This document shows positions 23,535 to 33,260 of a stretch of DNA of 64,000 nt, in pieces; the stretch's first letter is position 1, and each line of letters opens with the position of its first letter. The stretch is from contig JAECUM010004886.1 in NCBI GenBank assembly GCA_016617855.1, forward strand, positions 62,001 to 126,000, given 5' to 3'. Source of the stretch: Megalonaias nervosa (lineage: Eukaryota; Mollusca; Bivalvia; Unionida; Unionidae). The position numbers and the translations under genes were made by a program. The notes under the pieces were generated by a model that was not told the origin of the DNA, searched no databases, and saw nothing but the letters and a program-made list of their open reading frames with translations.

Positions 23535-24519
23535 TGTTACAAGCCAGGGGTCTTTGCTTGACCGAGCGGTGTCAAACCCTGGCGCGATTCCCGCTAGAAG
23601 TCATATGTTTACCCCAAATTTCCAAAGACTTCTATACAACTTCAATTGTAAATTAGGAAGCCAGACTTGTCCATTCTATACATAAATTTTACTCTAATCA
23701 ATGTAAAACCACAGATTTCCCAACTTGCCAAATATCTATCAACCGCACGTTTGCATAGTTTCCCTTCATCACTTTCCGTACCGCAGCAGTTCACGCCGTA
23801 GAAACTCTATAACTATCCCCTAACTCAGGGAACTATTTTAACTACGCCACCTTAGGCCAGTCAATCCATGGTTCCAAGGCACATTATGCCAATACAACTA
23901 CATCACATTTGCCACCATGGCGACATAAATGGTATCTGCAGAGTCCCTTCTTGTTTATCCCATTGTGTAATTTACCGGTTTCCTACCGTAAATACTGCCA
24001 CTGCAGTCACAACACCAAGGTACACTGCTAGATTTTATTAGAGACTACATTATTCCAGGGACAATCATGCGGTTGGGTCTGAATTCACTACTAATTGACC
24101 ATGGCATCTTGGAAACTCACTAATACTTTCTCTCTGTGACATTTGCTCCTAGTGATTGGCTAATTATTTTGGGCTAAGAAATATTTCCATTGCACCGAAT
24201 TCCAGTAATCAAACAAGTAAAATCACACAAATCTAAGAATTCCTTAAATGGGGCCCTATCACCAAATGCGCATCTCCAAAATTTATTACAATATATTTAG
24301 ATTAATGATGGTACCTTTCTGTTTCTCCATCTTGCACATTACCAGATAACATTAATATTAAGAAATAAACTGCTAGCTATCAAATCCAGCTGTCGTAGGA
24401 ACATGACAAATTGATCCTTCCTAGTACAAATCATATAGACCATGGTAATAGTATCAAAAGGACAAAACTCTTCCATATACCTATATAATTACCTTCTCTT
24501 TCCAGTACTAGGTGGACAA
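23535..24519. mobile_element. Solo-LTR-like insertion with CCATAT direct repeats
   Basis: A 985-bp block with visibly more CpG and C-rich sequence than its surroundings. It is flanked by CCATAT at 23,529-23,534 and 24,520-24,525. It starts TGTTACAAGCC and ends GTGGACAA; read one base out, the ends are TTGT...ACAA with a 5-bp CCATA duplication. AATAAA at 24,364-24,369 would suit an LTR. The less decayed composition suggests a recent insertion. A DNA transposon cannot be excluded. Confidence 0.6.
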
Positions 24520-25299
24520 CCATATACAAAATGTTCTTGACTTTAAGTTTTAGATATGATACTGTTGGAGTTTATAATTATTTCTACCAGTCTGCCTGTA
24601 CAGCCAGTATAGCATTGGTAACTAAGGTTACTTAAAGAATGGTAAGTTTATTTGTTTATTTTTCATTGATAATTGTGCATAAGTTATTAAATTTGCGGAT
24701 TTTGTCTCTGTCCTTGTACTGTATCATGTTAATCTTATGGATGTATTGATTTAGACAGGGACAGATGGATTAAGTGCAAACCTGCAAGCTGTAATGTTTT
24801 TAGCCTTCACCCTAAAAGTTTTTCTACAGCAAGCATAGTGGAAGATGCCACGATGACACCCCCTCCTCCAAGAATCCTTTCAACTTATTGCAAAAGAATT
24901 AATGCAACATGTCCAAGAGATGATGACACAGTTATTGGCTTCAATGGGCAGGTTGTATCCCACTTTTCACTGCGTCTGTCCAATTTTGACTTGGAGATGA
25001 CACAGGATTCTCCTCACACATGTTGTAGCTCACTGATAAATCCCACTGCATGTCCAGGCATGGCCAGAAATCAGGGTTCATGGAGTCTTATTCTGACCTA
25101 AGAAGCTTGTATTACCAGCCATCTCTGCTGTTCATTGTTGTCCTGGTTACCAGCTAGCCAGTCCAGCTGGTTAGCAACTAGATATCAGTCATATCAGCAG
25201 TACCACGAGCTTGCTGACCATTCCATTGTGTACAGCATGTTGCATGAACCATTGCAACAAGTCTGTCAGCATATTTAACTAGCTGCCTTTTCAGCTGGC

Positions 25300-25680
25300 T
25301 GTACAGGTGATATGTCCTATGTTGATTGCCAGTCCAGGTGGTATGTCCCATGTTGATTGCCAGTCCAGGTGGTATGTCCCATGTTGGTTGCCAGTCCAGG
25401 TGGCATGGACCACATTGATTGCCAGTCCAGGTGGCAAGGACCATGTTGATTGCCTTTCCAGGTGGCATGGACCATGTTGATTGCCAGTCCAGGTGGCATG
25501 GACCATGTTGATTGCCTTTCCAGGTGGCAAGGACCATGTTGATTGCCTTTCCAGGTGGCAAGGACCATGCTGATTGCCTTTCCAGGTGGCATGGCCCATG
25601 TTGATTGCTTGTCCAGGTGGCACAGACCATGTTGATTGCCTGTCCAGGTGGTACAGACCATGTTGATTGCCTGTTTTCCA
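25300..25680. repeat. 31-bp minisatellite
   Basis: About twelve copies of GGTGGCATGGACCATGTTGA plus TTGCC(A/T)(G/T)TCCA. Since 31 is not a multiple of three, each minus-strand frame cycles through the same three peptides every 31 residues, which explains three overlapping open frames (up to 176 codons) without any real gene. Confidence 0.9.
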
Positions 25681-27620
25681 GTTCAGTCAGTGGATTTGTT
25701 GATGGCATATCCTGTGGTCAGATACTGCAACACCCCCAGGGGTGATGCAGCTTCTTCCATACCTTCAGTCCATTAATTGGAGTAAAGTTTGCACCCTTTC
25801 ATGATTCATTACATGACTTAGTTTTTATTCTCATAAGAGGTACATAGTGGGGACTAGATGCAACCAGTGAAAACAGAATGTTTACAGTTTCAAAGGACAC
25901 TCACACAATGTGCCTCTGATGCACTAAATATACTTCATTTGTGCAAGTTGGTCAGAAAGATCCACAGTTATTGGGAATCATTAGACAGTAGACAGTGGAG
26001 AAAGTGTTTGTCACCCAACCTATATTTAGTTTTTACTCCCTCCATTTGGAGCTCAGTATGCACAAGTTCCCCAACATACCAGAAAGAGCCTGAGTACTTG
26101 TAAATCATGGGGTTGTTTTTTTAGAATTATGCCAGTTACACCAGTCAATGTTGACTACAGCTGTTCTGGCTCCTGACAAGTCCATCCAGCTGGCCAGCTT
26201 ATTGGCTGTTGTTGTTTTTGATCAGAGACTACTGTTGTCATGGATATCAGTTCATATCCCATCTATTGTCTTGCTTCACCATGGTGTGCAACAGTTGGGA
26301 GACAGGAGTGAGGACCTTCACATCATCCTCTGGAAATGAAGGCTATAATCAATGCCATTCATGCCTGGAAGGATCTGCTTTGAGGGAGAGTAACCCTTAT
26401 AATGTCCAATAATTCAGTGTCCAGTCACCTCAAATGGGGTTTAGGGGTATATCAATTCCTGACCTCTGCACTCAGATGTGGGACTTCCTGTGTTGGTGCT
26501 TCTAGCACAGAATTAAGGTCCAAATCAAACACATTTCCTGCATTCTCAGTTTCATGGCTGGCCCATTGCTGTGAAGGGACCAGACTCTTCCTACCAGGTG
26601 GTCCCTTCACCCATTTGTTATTCATCAGATTTTGGGGGTATCTTATCATAGATTTCTTTGTGCTGAAATGGAATCACAGATTGCCCACCTTTATCTCTCA
26701 AGTCGTCTGATCAAGAGGCCTTGGATGTGTTATGTTCTGTTAGTCAGTTGAGATGCATTTCAGGTCTACACCTTCCCTCCAACTTCTCTGATACTGACAG
26801 CAGCAGACATTCCCATCATAGTCCTTACAGTGCCAAACCTGTTCAAGTGGCCCTGGTTGCATTTTTGCCCTCCCTGCCCAGACAGACTGTTTGTACATGC
26901 AAGGCTCATGTCAGAAGAGACTCTCATAGGAGATAAGCTTTTTAATGAAAAGTATCACACACATTTCAAGACTCACCAATTTGAAGGCATATAAGTGGAA
27001 TTGGATCATTTTCATGAGCTGGTCAGCTGGCATATAAGCATCTATCTTCAATCTCTAGCATCATGGAGAAGAGAATTGAATTTAGTGGGTCCATTGGATA
27101 TCTAGTCAATCAGCAGATCCCATTAATGACTTCACATTCTCCACATGGGTGGGGGGTTATAGCTTTTCACTGGATTTTCCAGCAAGTTTTCTTGGTAAGA
27201 AAAGTCCATCTGTTGCTTATTACTTTGTGGTGATGTCCTTTGTCACATGACCTTCACTTGTGCTGCCTTTAAGGTAGGGGAGCAGTTTTATCTTTCACAT
27301 CATTAGTTCACTCAAAGGGTATCCTTTTCACTGTTTGGTTTACTCATGTATTTTCTCTTCCTTTTACCTACTTTCCAAACATTTGAGTGATCTGGTAATA
27401 TATTTGATGGAGAAAGGAAATTTTATAGTCAGTTATGTTTCTTCTATAATACTTATCCAGTCAGTGTCAAGCCTCACAACACTTACCTATAGATGCGCGC
27501 ATCCTCATGTTTTGCTATACCTTAAAGTAATAACATACAGTATGTGGTTGGACACCTAGCAATGATAAGGGGAGGTAATTTTAATGGTATCAGGATGAGT
27601 TTTTTCTTATAGATTCTATT

Positions 27621-28255
27621 GGTAGCACTCTACAGTTTCACATTTTGCATAGGGTTAGAAGTTTAAAGAATTTGTCCAGGTTTTCTTACTGGTTAAAATG
27701 ACTGTTTAAAAAAGACCTCGTATATCTTAGGCATTTTCCAAAGAACCTTTAATTTCCTTTATTTTGGTGTATGATTGATGGGTATAATTTGGGTTATAAA
27801 GTATACGGCTTGTCCTTACTTCAAATTGCACCTTCAAAAAACTGCTAGCTCTGCTTGGTCATTTTTACTTCCTGGATTTCAGAAGTAAACTGTAGAAAAA
27901 AGAGCTGATAACTTACTTCACATTTTATATATTTGGTCATTTATTCATTGCACTTTCAGAATCTGGTATTGTCTGGTCTGGCAAAGTTGTTTTCCCTGTT
28001 TTAGTAACTGCGAAAGTGTACTTCAGTCTAATTCAGGCTGATTTTCAGAGCTCAAAGGAGCAGTCATTTTAGCTGTGTGCTTAGATCATGTACATTTTCC
28101 ACAAGTATAATATCCAAAGAAATTTTAACTACAGTACATGAAAGAAATATAGAGGTATACCAACATTCTCTCCACTGTGCATGTTGCAAATGTTAACAAC
28201 TTCTCCTTACATCTTCCACTCACTCAAAGGTTCATAACATCTGTAGAGTGGGCAC
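27621..28255. mobile_element. Non-autonomous DNA transposon T, copy 1
   Basis: A ~635-bp block, colinear with 45,078-45,729. Terminal inverted sequences read GGTAGCACTCTACAG on the left and, inverted, GTGCCCACTCTACAG on the right. Shared internal phrases include TTTTGGTGTATGATTGATGG and TGCACTTTCAGAA. It sits in the spacer of the DIRS-like terminal unit. No open reading frame. Confidence 0.7.
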
Positions 28256-28773
28256 ATTTGCATTGTGTATATGATATCTGTTTTTGTATATATGATATAT
28301 ATCTTTCTGGGAGGGCTGGATTTGATTATAGTGGAGTTTATTTCCTAACATAAGTGATTTTATGAGTTTTCACTTGGAAACATAAGTTACTCTACAGTTT
28401 CCTTTCTTTGTGCAAACTGCAGTTAATTGCATTTAGTGTGTCTGAAAATTACAGTTAAGAATTAAATTACTGACCTTGAAGTTACATAAACTTCAGGTAC
28501 ATTTAAAATATGATCAGAGAAAATATTAAGTGTGTGTTCTGAAGCATAGGGTATCCATAGACATGTAGAAAAGGAAGTAGTTGTCCAGGATTTGGTAGTA
28601 ATTTGTCAGGTAACCTCCAGCTTAAAAAGGACTTTGAGGTATAAAGGAAACAAATGTTTTCTTTTTTCTTTTTGTACCTTCTATATTTACTGTTGTTTTA
28701 GCTGGTTTTTAAATTTGTTTGTAACTGCTTTATCCTTAGTCCTTAATGTTCTTTTTTGTTTTTCCAATCTTAG

Positions 28774-28979
28774 TGGAAGCCTTCAAAGAGATCCAGGACA
28801 GTATTTGTGTTGCACAGCGAAGTAGAGATGGAGAGGAGGAGAGAGTCGTGCTGTTTCTGAAGTTGGCAGATGACATTGAATTTACACAGGACCTTGTAAA
28901 GATGGTCCAGGCTGCCATAAGGAATTCACTGTCAGCCAGACATGTACCCAGTAAAATCCTGCCCATTGCAGATATACCT
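28774..28979 (+). CDS. AACS: AACS exon 8 of window
   Basis: Acceptor AATCTTAG|TG and donor ATACCT|GTGAGT. It encodes VEAFKEIQDSICVAQRSRDG, then EEERVVLFLKLAD and AIRNSLSARHVPSKILPIAD. It belongs to the mobile C-terminal domain. The last ~50 nt of the exon have a diverged duplicate in the intron (28,993-29,041). Confidence 0.94.
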
Positions 28980-28992
28980 GTGAGTAATTTTG

Positions 28993-29041
28993 GTCTCAGT
29001 CAGACCTGTCCCCAGTAAAATCGTGCCTATCACAGATACGC
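28993..29041 (+). repeat. Diverged duplicate of the exon-8 3' end
   Basis: Just after the exon-8 donor, a ~50-bp segment (GTCAGACCTGTCCCCAGTAA then AATCGTGCCTATCACAGATA) repeats the last ~50 bases of exon 8 at roughly 80% identity. The copy lacks the GTGAGT donor and is not in a usable exon context. Confidence 0.75.
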
Positions 29042-29394
29042 CATTTAGCACCTTTACCTTATATATAATGACAGCTCTCTCATGTGGCTTATTGACACAA
29101 AAACTAAAAAGTCTCTCATATTAGTCCTCAACAAACATTCCGAAATGAATTCACTATTTTTCCTAGTGTTCCAAATTTTGTTGATTTCATAGTTACTGTA
29201 CACCATGAATTTAAACACAGAATGAACAGCAATTTGTTTGTGGTAGTAATAGGGCTTCTTCCCCAGTTGACTAATTTAGACATCAAGAAAAATGGCATTC
29301 TTCACAAAACCACAAAAATGAATCAGTTCACAATATTTCAGAAATTCCAGTACACAGCTTAGCAGTATTATCATGGTCTATATGTCGGTAGTAA

Positions 29395-29656
29395 TGTTGT
29401 TGTTGTTGTTGTTGTTGAAGGGTTTAACGCCATTTTTCAGCACAAGATAGGCTATACATGGCAGCCAGTATAAATGGTGGAGGAAGAAGCTGGGAAAACC
29501 CCAGAAAGAACCACTGACCCACGAGAAGCTACTGGCAAGCTTTCTCACATACCCACATTTGCTGAGCCCTAGACTTGAACCCATGCAGTGATGAGATGAG
29601 ACAGCAGTGATCCGTAATGGTGAACGTTTTAGACCACTCGGCCACTCGGGGCCCCT
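29395..29656 (-). mobile_element. tRNA-derived SINE, copy 3 (full length)
   Basis: Read on the minus strand it begins GGGGCCCCGAGTGGCCGAGT, has the B-box-like GGTTCAAGTCT, the body phrases TGAGAAAGCTTGCCAGTAGC and AAAAATGGCGTTAAA, and ends in an (AAC)n tail ((TTG)n on the + strand at 29,395-29,416). It is the best preserved copy in the window. Confidence 0.85.
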
Positions 29657-29659
29657 TGG

Positions 29660-30960
29660 TGGTAATGTAATTATACCTTGATTGTTAAATTTGTCTAACT
29701 TTTAGGCAGCCCTCTGATGCCAGGGTAAGGTATGTAGTTTTCACTGTAAATAATTTACAAATTCATAATTTCAGTACCTTTCATTCAGTTCTCATGAAAC
29801 TTTGAATATAATCTCCATGTAATGATGCCTTAATATCTTCAGAAGAAAAACTTTAATTTTGTAATTTAAAAAACCACAACTATGCTAACTAGTTGGTGTT
29901 GTTATTTGAGATATGGCCTTTGTCAAGTTATTTTTCCTGTTTATCGATGTTTACCTGATACATTTTGTGTTCTTGCCTTTGCCATCTTTATATTGTATAA
30001 TTCCATATTTTACTTTTCCAGAATTATAATTTGTTCTGCACAGAATCACAAATGATATCAGTATCAGTTTCTCATAGAATTTTCACATCGGTATCTCAAA
30101 ATTATCAAATTTGTTTCATGCACAAAATGATTTAAAGATAATTGATATTGATGTAAACCATTCATTCGATACATGCTGAAAAAGACTGGTCTGTGTACAT
30201 GTAATCCACCATGTTCATCCTGAGTTCAGGAAGAATCCATATTTGATATTTCAAAGTAAGGGAGGCAGCTGTATTATGGTTGAATATAGCCAAATGAAAA
30301 GGTTGATCACACCTTAATAAACAAATCAAATCTTCCACAGGTCATGGCATGTCAAAAAATTAGATGTAAACAGACTACCCTGTTTCAGCATTTATATAAT
30401 GAGATGTGTTATGCTTTATGTATGGTGAATGGTGTTGAAATACTTCATGTGTAAAACGAAGTAGTTTAGCTACATTTAATGATGCAAACTTAAAAATTCA
30501 CTGAGCTACAGACACAGATATCATTTATGATGCTGTGCAGAATGAACTGTAGTAAAACATAAAGAAATGCTATTTTCTTTCTTTATTAATGGCTTTTGTG
30601 ACAAGATCAACCTGCCGTACACCATACTCTCAGTTCAATTATATATTTGCACACACATGAGCCTGCTGCACATTTTCATTTTGCTAGTGACATGAATTCT
30701 TTATTATGAATTCATAATAGTGTTAGTGCTGTAGCTACTTTGGAAATCAGAGACTGAAGTTATTAGGCTATGTTTGTGCAGATTGCTGTTTTTAAATCTT
30801 GTGTTAGCAGTTCAGAATAATGTAGTGAGGGGGATTATTTACATACATGGTCTGTAAGTTATTCTTTGGATGAGGACTGAATGGCAGGAGTTGAAATTAT
30901 GAAATTTTTTAACATACCTTGATTCTTACTATATTTTACTTATGACACTGTGGCTGGTTT
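29660..30960. other. AACS last intron, no gene seen
   Basis: AT-rich unique sequence. No RNA gene, conserved coding block or complete mobile element is apparent. Confidence 0.4.
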
Positions 30961-30967
30961 ATTAGAT

Positions 30968-31139
30968 CAGGGGTCTCAAATTCAAACCACCCTGAGGTCC
31001 GCATGAGGGCATTTTCAGTGGACCAAGGGCCACACCAAACCTACATCTCTTATGACACCTTGTGATGCCAATCAATTTCTGTGCCAAAGGATACGGCTTG
31101 GTGGGCTGCAGCCCATGGGCCATGTGTCTGAGACCTCTG
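30968..31139. mobile_element. hAT-like MITE
   Basis: A 172-bp element with ends CAGGGGTCTCAAA and, inverted, CAGAGGTCTCAGA. It is flanked by 8-bp TATTAGAT and ATCTAGAT, an imperfect target duplication. Internal GGGCTGCAGCCCATGGGCCA is typical of the hAT families whose ends read CAGGGGTCTCAAA. Confidence 0.65.
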
Positions 31140-32294
31140 ATCTAGATGGTATAACCTCCCATTATCATCCTTACTGGGTTTTGTAAGGTTTTTCTGATGG
31201 ATCATTTTGATCTATTCTTCAAACATCACCTGATCTTTTTCAGTTGCTTTCTTGCATATACAAATTAGTATCGCAACATTGGAATTAATAAACTATTATC
31301 ATTAATATCTTTTAGCAACAACATGAATGAAATGGTTTTGACTTGATACACACATGAACTAATCTTTATAATTCATGTTGTTGTGGAAAACAGAGACAAC
31401 TGAAAAACATGACCATTCTGCCCATTGGTGGGACTGTTACCTTAGTTGGAATCTAATTACAAAGGATGACTTTCAATTTATGCATAATTGATAGGTAGGT
31501 TTATATGATGACACAGTGGGTAAATATACTGATCATGACCTGGCAGAATTTACTGATCCTTTGAGACCAATTTACTGTTTGAGAATCATTCATTTAGTGA
31601 TTATTTCCAAGCCCTGAATCTGGCTAAATTTCAGACTGATTTTACTTCTTGAGGATCAGTTATTTAGTGTTTGTTTCCAGGCCCCAGATGTGGCTAGGTT
31701 TTAGACCGATTTACTGCTTGAGGATCAGTTATTTAGTGTTTATTTGAATGGGGATAAATTTCATAAGAGCTGTTTTATTTAAACATACAAGGTAGTGTTT
31801 TAAAATTATATGTCAGGGTACTCTGATTACTCAAAGAGTTAAAATAAAAATGATATAAAATTCTGATTGTATGTATGTGTGGCTATTCCATGTTAAAAGT
31901 CCCATTCTTGGGTCCCCATGTTTGTTTCACTGGAACAGGCCTTAACAGTTTTGGGGAAGAATTCAAGAAATAATTTACATTTACATTTGAATTAACTATT
32001 GGGTGTATTCTTATTGGAATTAGCTATAAAGGGCCTTTGAAATTTGAAGACATTAATCTTAGTGGAGTGGTTCTGAGAAACTACCCATGATTCCTTTGTG
32101 CAGACATCAGTTAAGTATCTTGCATTATCACATGCCATAGTAAATGGCTCCCCTCAATTGGTATCAATTTTCTTCAGGTCATACAATTTCCTTTACCCCA
32201 AAAACCTACATAATCCACCACCATTGTCCATTTGGAATTCTTTATATATAAATTTTAAGCACTTGTTGTAATCCAGCATATTCCCAAATATATA

Positions 32295-32412
32295 AATGTA
32301 ATATTTTCTATATAGTGTAATATTTATACAAAATGTAATATTTTCTACATAGTTTAATATTTTCTACTTAATATAATATTTTCAACATGATGTAATATTT
32401 TCTACATTGCAG
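32295..32412. repeat. 19-bp array forming the last-exon acceptor region
   Basis: About six units of TGTAATATTTTCTACATAG with variation. The last unit reads TGTAATATTTTCTACATTGC followed by AG, and is the polypyrimidine tract and acceptor of the last AACS exon. At least two upstream units also end in CTA(C/T)ATAG. Confidence 0.8.
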
Positions 32413-32550
32413 TATACAATCAGCGGTAAGAAGGTGGAAGTTGCTGTGAGGCAAGCCATCATGGGTTTGGATGTTGTCCAGAAGGGGGCACTGAAAAATC
32501 CGGAGTCACTAGATCTGTACTGTAACATACTAGAGCTGCAAAAGTTTTAA
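32413..32550 (+). CDS. AACS: AACS terminal coding exon
   Basis: Acceptor CATTGCAG|TAT, starting in phase 0. It encodes [20 protein letters not shown], a [13 protein letters not shown] segment and ends LELQKF at a TAA (32,548-32,550). GKKVEVAV includes the A10-type catalytic lysine. Its polypyrimidine/acceptor region is the last unit of a 19-bp tandem array. Confidence 0.95.
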   Translation, partial: YTISGKKVEVAVRQAIMGLDVVQKGALKNPESLDLYCNILELQKF

Positions 32551-33260
32551 ATAACCAAGCATGGAATGCTAATTTACATAACTATGCAGTGACTAAATCA
32601 TATCATTTTGGTGATACATTCCTGTGAATTTCAGTCTAGTATTTGCTTATCTAAAAAAGCCAGACAACCTCATTTTTAGATAAAAGGAGTTTATCTTGAA
32701 AGACCTGCATTTTTAATTGCTTCATATCAGGTCATTGTGGTTAAACAGTTGTATTAACAAGGCTGGACTGTATTTCCTACTTTTTTAAACATAAATTGCA
32801 CCATTAAACTTACAGATTTGCATTCTCTGCTGCCAGTATAAATTGTCCTTCCATTATCATTATTTCATTTGTTTGCTTTGTATTTAATGTGACAGTTGTC
32901 TTCCATTATTATTCTTTTCTTAATTTAATTTGGCTGTAATGTGACAGTTGTCTTCCATTATTATTCTTTTCTTAATTTAATTTGGCTGTAATGTGACAGT
33001 TGTCTTCCATTATTATTCTTTTCTTAATTTAATTTGGCTGTAATGTGAGAGTTAATAAAGGAGGCTACTTAAATACATGTTGGTCAATATACCACAAAAC
33101 CATAAGTCCTTTTTTTATTTTCCAAAAATGTTAAAAATGTACACAGAGTAGATACTGATAATAGAAATATGGAGGTTTCTCCAACTTATGTATTGACATT
33201 TTGCATGTCATATTCTCTCCATACAGAAAGAAGGAAATAAAGAACAAAACCATTCCATCA
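32551..33260 (+). other. Probable AACS 3' UTR with candidate poly(A) signals
   Basis: AT-rich sequence directly downstream of the AACS stop. AATAAA occurs at 33,054-33,059 and again at 33,236-33,241. Either could set the transcript end. A perfect or near-perfect 52-bp triplication lies just before the first signal. The true cleavage site cannot be set from sequence alone. Confidence 0.45.
32890..33045. repeat. 52-bp triplication in the AACS 3' UTR
   Basis: Three consecutive, nearly identical copies of a 52-bp unit starting TGACAGTTGTCTTCCATTAT and ending TTTGGCTGTAATG. The near-identity points to a recent event. Confidence 0.9.

Larger units (their letters stand above)
24838..28395 (+). mobile_element. 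DIRS-like retroelement remnant B
   Basis: Decayed + strand RT-RNase H-like motifs in shifting frames: LLASMGRLYPTF-like (about 24,930), LEMKAIINAIHAW (26,330-26,368), IMSNNSVSSHLKWG (from 26,399), DQTLPTRWSLHPFVIHQIL (26,578-26,634), and VYTFPP (about 26,764-26,781). The order and spacing parallel remnant A and the DIRS-type RNase H region as I know it. A 31-bp minisatellite (25,300-25,680) has expanded inside it. The 3' end is the inverted-arm unit at 27,431-28,392, which is itself split by a ~635-bp DNA transposon. The 5' end is undefined. Confidence 0.55.
4351..32550 (+). other. AACS: AACS gene, C-terminal half, nine coding exons
   Basis: Acetoacetyl-CoA synthetase is a cytosolic ANL-superfamily ligase that joins acetoacetate to CoA using ATP (AMP and PPi released), feeding ketone-body carbon into sterol and fatty-acid synthesis. 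Nine exons (4351-4475, 6985-7049, 7399-7521, 12950-13063, 16379-16504, 17761-17830, 18911-18969, 28774-28979, 32413-32550) total 1,026 nt, or 341 codons plus TAA. Every internal junction is GT/AG and the phases match. Motifs in order are [85 protein letters not shown] and [10 protein letters not shown], the last carrying the adenylate-forming lysine region. Animal AACS is about 670 residues, so the N-terminal half, including the ATP-binding TSGTTG-type loop, lies upstream of the window. No stop or frameshift interrupts the joined frame, so the gene is probably active. Several exon borders adjoin tandem arrays (see the separate entries). Confidence 0.95.

Noticed and set aside
23558..23600. tRNA-like string (ACCGAGCGGTGTCAAACCCT then GGCGCGATTCCCGC)
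   Set aside because: It resembles A-box sequence, but no cloverleaf can be drawn and it lies inside the CCATAT-flanked insertion; not called as a tRNA.
25178..25708. 176-, 114- and 110-codon overlapping minus-strand frames
   Set aside because: All follow from a 31-bp minisatellite without stop codons; the same peptides appear in all three frames.
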